A stretch of 9,358 nucleotides of DNA, from positions 1 through 9,358 of the forward strand of contig JAHFUU010000058.1 in NCBI GenBank assembly GCA_023264915.1, in the 5' to 3' direction. Source of the DNA: Microthrixaceae bacterium (GTDB lineage Bacteria; Actinomycetota; Acidimicrobiia; Acidimicrobiales; Acidimicrobilacustridaceae). Below, piece by piece: positions 5,389 to 9,358 of the stretch. The notes under the pieces were generated by a model, which saw only the letters and a program-made list of their open reading frames with translations, did no database searches and was not told the origin of the DNA. Numbering within the stretch: the first letter of the stretch is position 1; every line of letters begins with the position of its first letter. Made by a program: the position numbers and the translations under genes.

Positions 5389-7397
5389 TGGTCGATCTCG
5401 TATGGCTGGTGCCGGCGCTGCCCCTCGCGGGTTTCGTCGTCTTGTTGTTCTTCGGCAAGCGTATCGGTGAGCCGCTTTCGGGCTGGCTGGCCACGCTGTT
5501 GATGGGCGGAGCGTTCATATGCTCGCTGGTGGTGCTCGGCGACTTGATGGGTCAGCACGAGCGGACGTTCCACCAGGTCCTTTTCACATGGGTGCCGGCT
5601 GGGTCGTTCAACGTCGACGTCGGGTTCTATGTGGATTCGCTGTCGATGACGCTCCTGCTGGTCGTGACGGGCATCGGGGGCCTGATCCACCTGTACGCGG
5701 TCGGGTACATGAGGGGCGATCCCCGGTACCACCAGTTCTTCGTGTACTTCAACCTCTTCGCGTTCTCGATGCTCATGCTCGTGCTGGGAGACAACCTCCT
5801 GCTCACCTTCCTGGGTTGGGAGGGCGTGGGCACCTGCTCGTATCTGTTGATCTCGTTCTGGTTCGAACGCAAGGCGAATGCCACCGCAGGCAAGAAGGCC
5901 TTCATCACCAACCGCGTAGGCGACTGGGGCTACATGGTGGGGATGCTCATCACCTTCTTCGTGTTCGGCTCGCTCAGCTACTCGGAGATCCTGCCCAAAG
6001 CACCGGGCCTGAGCGCTGCTACGGCCAGTGCCATCGTCCTGTTCCTGTTCGTCGGGGTTTGTGGGAAGTCCGCGCAGATACCTCTCTACTTCTGGCTGCC
6101 CGATGCCATGGCGGGCCCGACCCCGATCTCGGCCCTGATACACGCCGCCACGATGGTTACGGCCGGTGTGTACCTGCTCGTCCGGGTCAACCCCATCATC
6201 GCGGCCTCCTACGGATGGGTGCCATGGATCGTGGCGGGTGTTGGGTGCGCGACCTTGCTGGTTGCGGCGATCCTCGCCATGAGCCAGCGCGACATCAAGA
6301 AGGTGCTCGCATACTCGACGGTCAGCCAGCTCGGATACATGGTGATGGCCGTCGGGGTCGGCGGCTACACGGCAGCGGTGTTCCACCTGGTCACCCATGC
6401 CTGCTTCAAGGCCTGCCTGTTCCTCGGAGCCGGTTCCGTCGTGCACGGCATGAACGACGAACAGGACATGCGCCGCTTCGGTGGGCTGCGCACGCAGATG
6501 CCGGTCACCTACTGGTGCATGCTCGTCGCGAGCCTTGCCATCGCCGGCATCGCGCCGCTCTCAGGCTTCTGGTCAAAGGATGACATCTTGTCCTTCGTTG
6601 CCAACGCCGGCGCCGACGGCCAGGTGGCTGGCTGGGTCCTGTATGCGGTGGGCCTGTTCACGGCGCTGCTCACTGCCATCTACATGTTCCGCATGATGTA
6701 CCTGACCTTCCATGGCGAGCCCCGTTGGGATGATCCGATCCCCGAGGACATCGCCCTCGATGTCGCTGCGAGTGAAGCCGAGCTCGAGGACGCCGACCTC
6801 GGCGGCGCGCACATCCACATCCACGATGGGCACGCCCATGGGCCCATCCACCCCCACCAGCCAGGCTGGCTGATGCTCGGGCCGGTGGCGGTGCTGGCGC
6901 TGCTGTCTGTCGTCGCGGGCTTCATGAACATGCCCTTCAAAGGCACAGAGCTCCTTGCCGACTTCCTCGACGAGGGTGTGGTCAACCTCGTTGCGAACAA
7001 CGCGGAGTTGACGTGGCAGCTCTGGCAGACCCTGGCGATGCTCGGCCTTGGCACCGCCGTCGGGGCGGCCGGGATCTTCATCGCGTGGCGCCTGTTCAAG
7101 GCCGGCAAGCTCGATCCTGTGCCGGGGCTCGGCCAACTGTTCAGCCGTGATCCCTATGACGCCGCGATCGCCTGGTTCATGGCTCACCCCGGCCGCGTGC
7201 TGTTCGACGCACTGTCGTGGTTTGATCGTACGATCGTGGACGGTGCGGTCAACGGCGTGGGGGCCGTCGTCGCGTCCGCCGGGTCGGGAGCCAGAAGGTT
7301 GCAGTCAGGCTACGTGCGGACCTATGCGCTCGGGGTGGCCCTGGGTGCTGCGGTGATCCTGGCCCTGGTGCTGACAAGAGTGTTGGCGCTGTCGTGA
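5388..7397 (+). CDS. nuoL: NADH-quinone oxidoreductase subunit L (NuoL)
   Basis: NuoL is the distal antiporter-like proton-pumping subunit, homologous to MrpA, and in known structures carries the long lateral helix along the membrane arm. The 669 residues give many hydrophobic segments. Key sites are present: Glu145 in FLGWEGVGTCSYLLI (E. coli Glu144), Lys227 in GKSAQIPLYFWLPDAM (E. coli Lys229), the ALIHAATMVTAGVYLLVR segment, and KKVLAYSTVSQLGYM with HACFKACLFLGAGSV for the second half-channel. Between helices, residues 475-490 form a His-rich loop (HIHIHDGHAHGPIHPH, seven His) after an acidic stretch. The C-terminal part carries the expected lateral-helix region. GGAG (5377-5380) precedes the ATG by 7 nt. 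The stop overlaps the nuoM GTG start (GTGA). Confidence 0.97.
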   Translation: MVDLVWLVPALPLAGFVVLLFFGKRIGEPLSGWLATLLMGGAFICSLVVLGDLMGQHERTFHQVLFTWVPAGSFNVDVGFYVDSLSMTLLLVVTGIGGLIHLYAVGYMRGDPRYHQFFVYFNLFAFSMLMLVLGDNLLLTFLGWEGVGTCSYLLISFWFERKANATAGKKAFITNRVGDWGYMVGMLITFFVFGSLSYSEILPKAPGLSAATASAIVLFLFVGVCGKSAQIPLYFWLPDAMAGPTPISALIHAATMVTAGVYLLVRVNPIIAASYGWVPWIVAGVGCATLLVAAILAMSQRDIKKVLAYSTVSQLGYMVMAVGVGGYTAAVFHLVTHACFKACLFLGAGSVVHGMNDEQDMRRFGGLRTQMPVTYWCMLVASLAIAGIAPLSGFWSKDDILSFVANAGADGQVAGWVLYAVGLFTALLTAIYMFRMMYLTFHGEPRWDDPIPEDIALDVAASEAELEDADLGGAHIHIHDGHAHGPIHPHQPGWLMLGPVAVLALLSVVAGFMNMPFKGTELLADFLDEGVVNLVANNAELTWQLWQTLAMLGLGTAVGAAGIFIAWRLFKAGKLDPVPGLGQLFSRDPYDAAIAWFMAHPGRVLFDALSWFDRTIVDGAVNGVGAVVASAGSGARRLQSGYVRTYALGVALGAAVILALVLTRVLALS

Positions 7398-9043
7398 CCG
7401 CATCACTTCTGGCTCAGGCTGTCTACGTCGCGGGAGCGGGCGGCGGGTCCGGATTCCCCGTGCTGCCCTCGATGGTCTTCGTGCCGGTGTTCGGCGCCAT
7501 CGCCATCTTGGCAGTGCCCGCGACTCGACCGCAGATGCACCGGCTCATCGCGATCGTGTCAGCCACGATGACTGGCGCGATCGGCCTCTATGTGCTCAAG
7601 GTGTTCAAGGCGGGAGACCCCGGGATGCAGCTCGTCTCTGAGGTGACCTGGGTTCAGTCACTCGACATCAAGTTCTCTCTCGGTGTCGATGGCATCTCGC
7701 TCTTCCTCGTGGTGTTGACCGGGGTGATATTCCCCCTAGCGGTTGTGGCCGCGAAGCCCGAGCACTCGGAGAAGGGTTACTACTTCTGGCTCACGTTGCT
7801 GATGGCTGGCTGCACCGGGGTGTTCCTTGCCCTTGACCTGTTGCTGTTCTTCTTGTTCTTCGAGATAACGCTCGTCCCGCTGTACATGCTGATCGGCAAG
7901 TGGGGACACGGCCGGAGGGTGTATGCGGCGACCAAGTTCTTCATCTTCACGATGCTCGGCTCGATGTTCATGCTGGTCTCGATCGTCTCCCTTGCCTATC
8001 TCGCGAAGGCCGGGGTCGATCACACGATCAGCTTCGATCTTCGCCGTGTCGTCGCAGCTGAGCTAGGCACAGGCACTGGCCGCTGGTTGTTCTTGGGCTT
8101 CGTGGTCGCCTTCGCCGTGAAGACGCCGATCTTCCCGTTCCACACGTGGTTGCCCGACGCCCATACCGAGGCACCGACTGCCGGGTCGGTCGACCTTGCT
8201 GGCATCTTGTTGAAGCTCGGCACCTACGGCTTCTTGCGATATGGCCTCTATCTGTTCCCCGAAGCCTCGATCTTCTTCGCCCCGCTGTTCGTCGCGCTCG
8301 GCGCCATCGGCATCGTCTATGGCGGGATCGTCGCCGCGATGCAGAAGAACCTCAAGCGCCTGGTCGCCTACTCGTCGGTCTCCCACATGGGCTTTTGCAT
8401 CATCGGGCTGTTAGCCCTCAACGTCGAGGGCATCGAGGGTGCCATCTTGCAGATGGTCAACCACGGCATCATCACCGGCGGGCTGTTCATCCTGCTCGGG
8501 TTCCTCTACACCCGTCGCCACACCTATGAGATGTCGTCGCTGCGAGGGATCCAGCGATCAGCCCCGGTCTTCGCCGGCATCTTCACCTTCGTGATGCTGG
8601 CATCGGTCGGCCTCCCGGGCCTGAGCGGCTTCATCGGCGAGTTCTTGTCACTTGTGGGCACGTTCCTCTACAACCACACCGCTGCGGTGATTGCCGCGAC
8701 CGGCGCGATCTTCGCATCGCTGTACCTGCTGTGGGCATACCAGCGGGTGTTCCACGGGCTCCCCGACGAACCGAATGCGAGGTTCGTAGACCTCAACCTC
8801 AGCGAGAAGCTGGTCATGGCGCCACTCATCGGGCTGATCGTGCTTCTCGGGGTCTACCCCAAGCCGGTGCTGGAGCGCATCGAACCGTCGGTCAAGCTGA
8901 CCATCGCGCACGTCCAAGAGCACGCACCACCAGGCTGGCACCCGGCTGGCAGCCAGGAGGGCCGTGACCTCTCCCCGGTCGCCGACTCAGGCCACGCGCA
9001 CGGATCCGGCCCCGCGCCGACAGCCGGCGAGGGAGGTCATTGA
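7394..9043 (+). CDS. nuoM: NADH-quinone oxidoreductase subunit M (NuoM)
   Basis: NuoM is the middle antiporter-like proton-pumping subunit, homologous to MrpD. The 549-residue product starts at GTG 7394, overlapping the nuoL stop by four bases (GTGA). The Shine-Dalgarno is weak, so coupling to nuoL is likely. Family sites are present: Glu157 in FFEITLVPLYMLIG (E. coli Glu144), Lys243 in FAVKTPIFPFHTWLPDAH, the EAPTAGSVDLAGILLKLG segment, and LKRLVAYSSVSHMGF in the second half-channel. After the last helix, a hydrophilic tail of about 45 residues is rich in His, Gly and Pro (SGHAHGSG near the end), longer than the E. coli protein (509 residues). The stop overlaps the nuoN ATG (TGATG), and GGAGG for nuoN lies inside this tail. 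Confidence 0.97.
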   Translation: MTASLLAQAVYVAGAGGGSGFPVLPSMVFVPVFGAIAILAVPATRPQMHRLIAIVSATMTGAIGLYVLKVFKAGDPGMQLVSEVTWVQSLDIKFSLGVDGISLFLVVLTGVIFPLAVVAAKPEHSEKGYYFWLTLLMAGCTGVFLALDLLLFFLFFEITLVPLYMLIGKWGHGRRVYAATKFFIFTMLGSMFMLVSIVSLAYLAKAGVDHTISFDLRRVVAAELGTGTGRWLFLGFVVAFAVKTPIFPFHTWLPDAHTEAPTAGSVDLAGILLKLGTYGFLRYGLYLFPEASIFFAPLFVALGAIGIVYGGIVAAMQKNLKRLVAYSSVSHMGFCIIGLLALNVEGIEGAILQMVNHGIITGGLFILLGFLYTRRHTYEMSSLRGIQRSAPVFAGIFTFVMLASVGLPGLSGFIGEFLSLVGTFLYNHTAAVIAATGAIFASLYLLWAYQRVFHGLPDEPNARFVDLNLSEKLVMAPLIGLIVLLGVYPKPVLERIEPSVKLTIAHVQEHAPPGWHPAGSQEGRDLSPVADSGHAHGSGPAPTAGEGGH

Positions 9044-9358
9044 TGTTGGCCACCGCGTTGGCCAAGGCAACAAGGGGCCTTGACGTCATCTCCCTGGTCT
9101 TGCCCTCCCAAGCCGGAGGAGGATCACCGGTGCAGACCCTGCCAGTTGCACCGGTGGCTCCGCCGGCGACCGTGGTGCCGGGGACCGACCCCAGCGCTGT
9201 CAACACGATCGTCACACCTCCCATCGAATGGTCAGCCATCATGCCGATGGTCGTCCTGCTCGTCGGTGCTGTGCTGCTGCTCACCGTGGCCTCGCTGGTG
9301 CGGCGCCGGCCAAAGGGCATGTACATGGTGTGGACCGTGGTGACCGCGCTGGTAGCCA
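9043..9358 (+). CDS. nuoN: NADH-quinone oxidoreductase subunit N (NuoN), N-terminal part only
   Basis: NuoN is the third antiporter-like subunit, adjacent to NuoK; only the first 105 codons are in the window. The frame is open to the right edge. The typical start of the NuoN core, PPIEWSAIMPMVVLLVGAVL, begins about 60 residues after the ATG, so the 5' end encodes an extra Pro/Val/Ala-rich leader. Two starts are credible. ATG 9043 overlaps the nuoM stop and has GGAGG (9032-9036) at 6 nt. GTG 9130, in the same frame, has a stronger GGAGGAGG (9115-9122) at 7 nt and gives MQTLPVAPVAPPA. The upstream start is used here because of the coupled overlap, but the downstream one may be the main start. 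Identity rests on the first helix and on operon position after nuoM. Confidence 0.88.
   Translation, partial: MLATALAKATRGLDVISLVLPSQAGGGSPVQTLPVAPVAPPATVVPGTDPSAVNTIVTPPIEWSAIMPMVVLLVGAVLLLTVASLVRRRPKGMYMVWTVVTALVA
9115..9122 (+). promoter_or_regulatory. Strong internal Shine-Dalgarno for an alternative nuoN start at GTG 9130
   Basis: GGAGGAGG ends 7 nt before an in-frame GTG. In the longer reading it encodes a Gly-Gly-Gly stretch. It is the longest purine-rich Shine-Dalgarno match noticed at any start in this window, so it makes the annotated nuoN start uncertain. Confidence 0.5.

Noticed and set aside
4868..5518. 216-codon minus-strand ORF covering the direct repeats
   Set aside because: It also repeats a short peptide, but only because the DNA repeat is in frame on both strands; the rest is antisense of nuoJ, nuoK and nuoL.
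5307..6446. 379-codon minus-strand ORF opposite nuoK and nuoL
   Set aside because: Antisense shadow with the same Arg/His/Glu/Gln-rich character; it spans two real genes and has no recognisable domain.

Overview
The window is a 3'-ward segment of a 14-subunit respiratory complex I (NADH:quinone oxidoreductase) operon, all on the plus strand and in canonical order: nuoG (5' end missing), nuoH, nuoI, nuoJ, nuoK, nuoL, nuoM, nuoN (3' end missing). The DNA is GC-rich and codon third positions are mostly G/C. Together with the style of NuoI and NuoH, the long NuoH C-terminus and the N7-type cysteine set in NuoG, this suggests an actinobacterium, possibly an Acidimicrobiia-like lineage. The phylum is an inference; it was not tested by a search.

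Layout: 2-2161 NuoG, electron-transfer arm, with a roughly 100-residue acidic low-complexity insert; 2221-3462 NuoH, quinone-site membrane subunit; 3578-4216 NuoI, the two-cluster ferredoxin subunit; 4216-4914 NuoJ; 5069-5374 NuoK; 5388-7397 NuoL, 7394-9043 NuoM and 9043-9358 (start only) NuoN, the antiporter-like proton-pumping subunits. Electrons pass from the peripheral arm (NuoG, then NuoI) to quinone at the NuoH interface. Conformational and electrostatic coupling through H/J/K drives protons through N/M/L.

The unusual part lies in the junctions. I-J, L-M and M-N are ordinary stop/start overlaps (TGATG, GTGA, TGATG). The other four junctions (G-H, H-I, J-K, K-L) contain spacers of 5 to 154 nt beyond the overlaps. 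Each spacer is bridged exactly by a short ORF of 20, 39, 52 or 5 codons. The ORF's ATG overlaps the upstream stop, and its stop overlaps or abuts the downstream start, so the whole block can be read as a continuous translational relay. The J-K bridge consists largely of two near-identical 46-bp direct repeats, each with a perfect 7-bp GC hairpin. A diverged copy of the hairpin core appears in the H-I bridge, in a different reading frame. This fits a small dispersed palindromic element that entered start/stop junctions while coupling was kept.

No tRNA, rRNA, CRISPR, transposase, promoter or rho-independent terminator was recognised. No gene-free stretch exceeds 300 bases. All long minus-strand ORFs look like shadows of the nuo genes.
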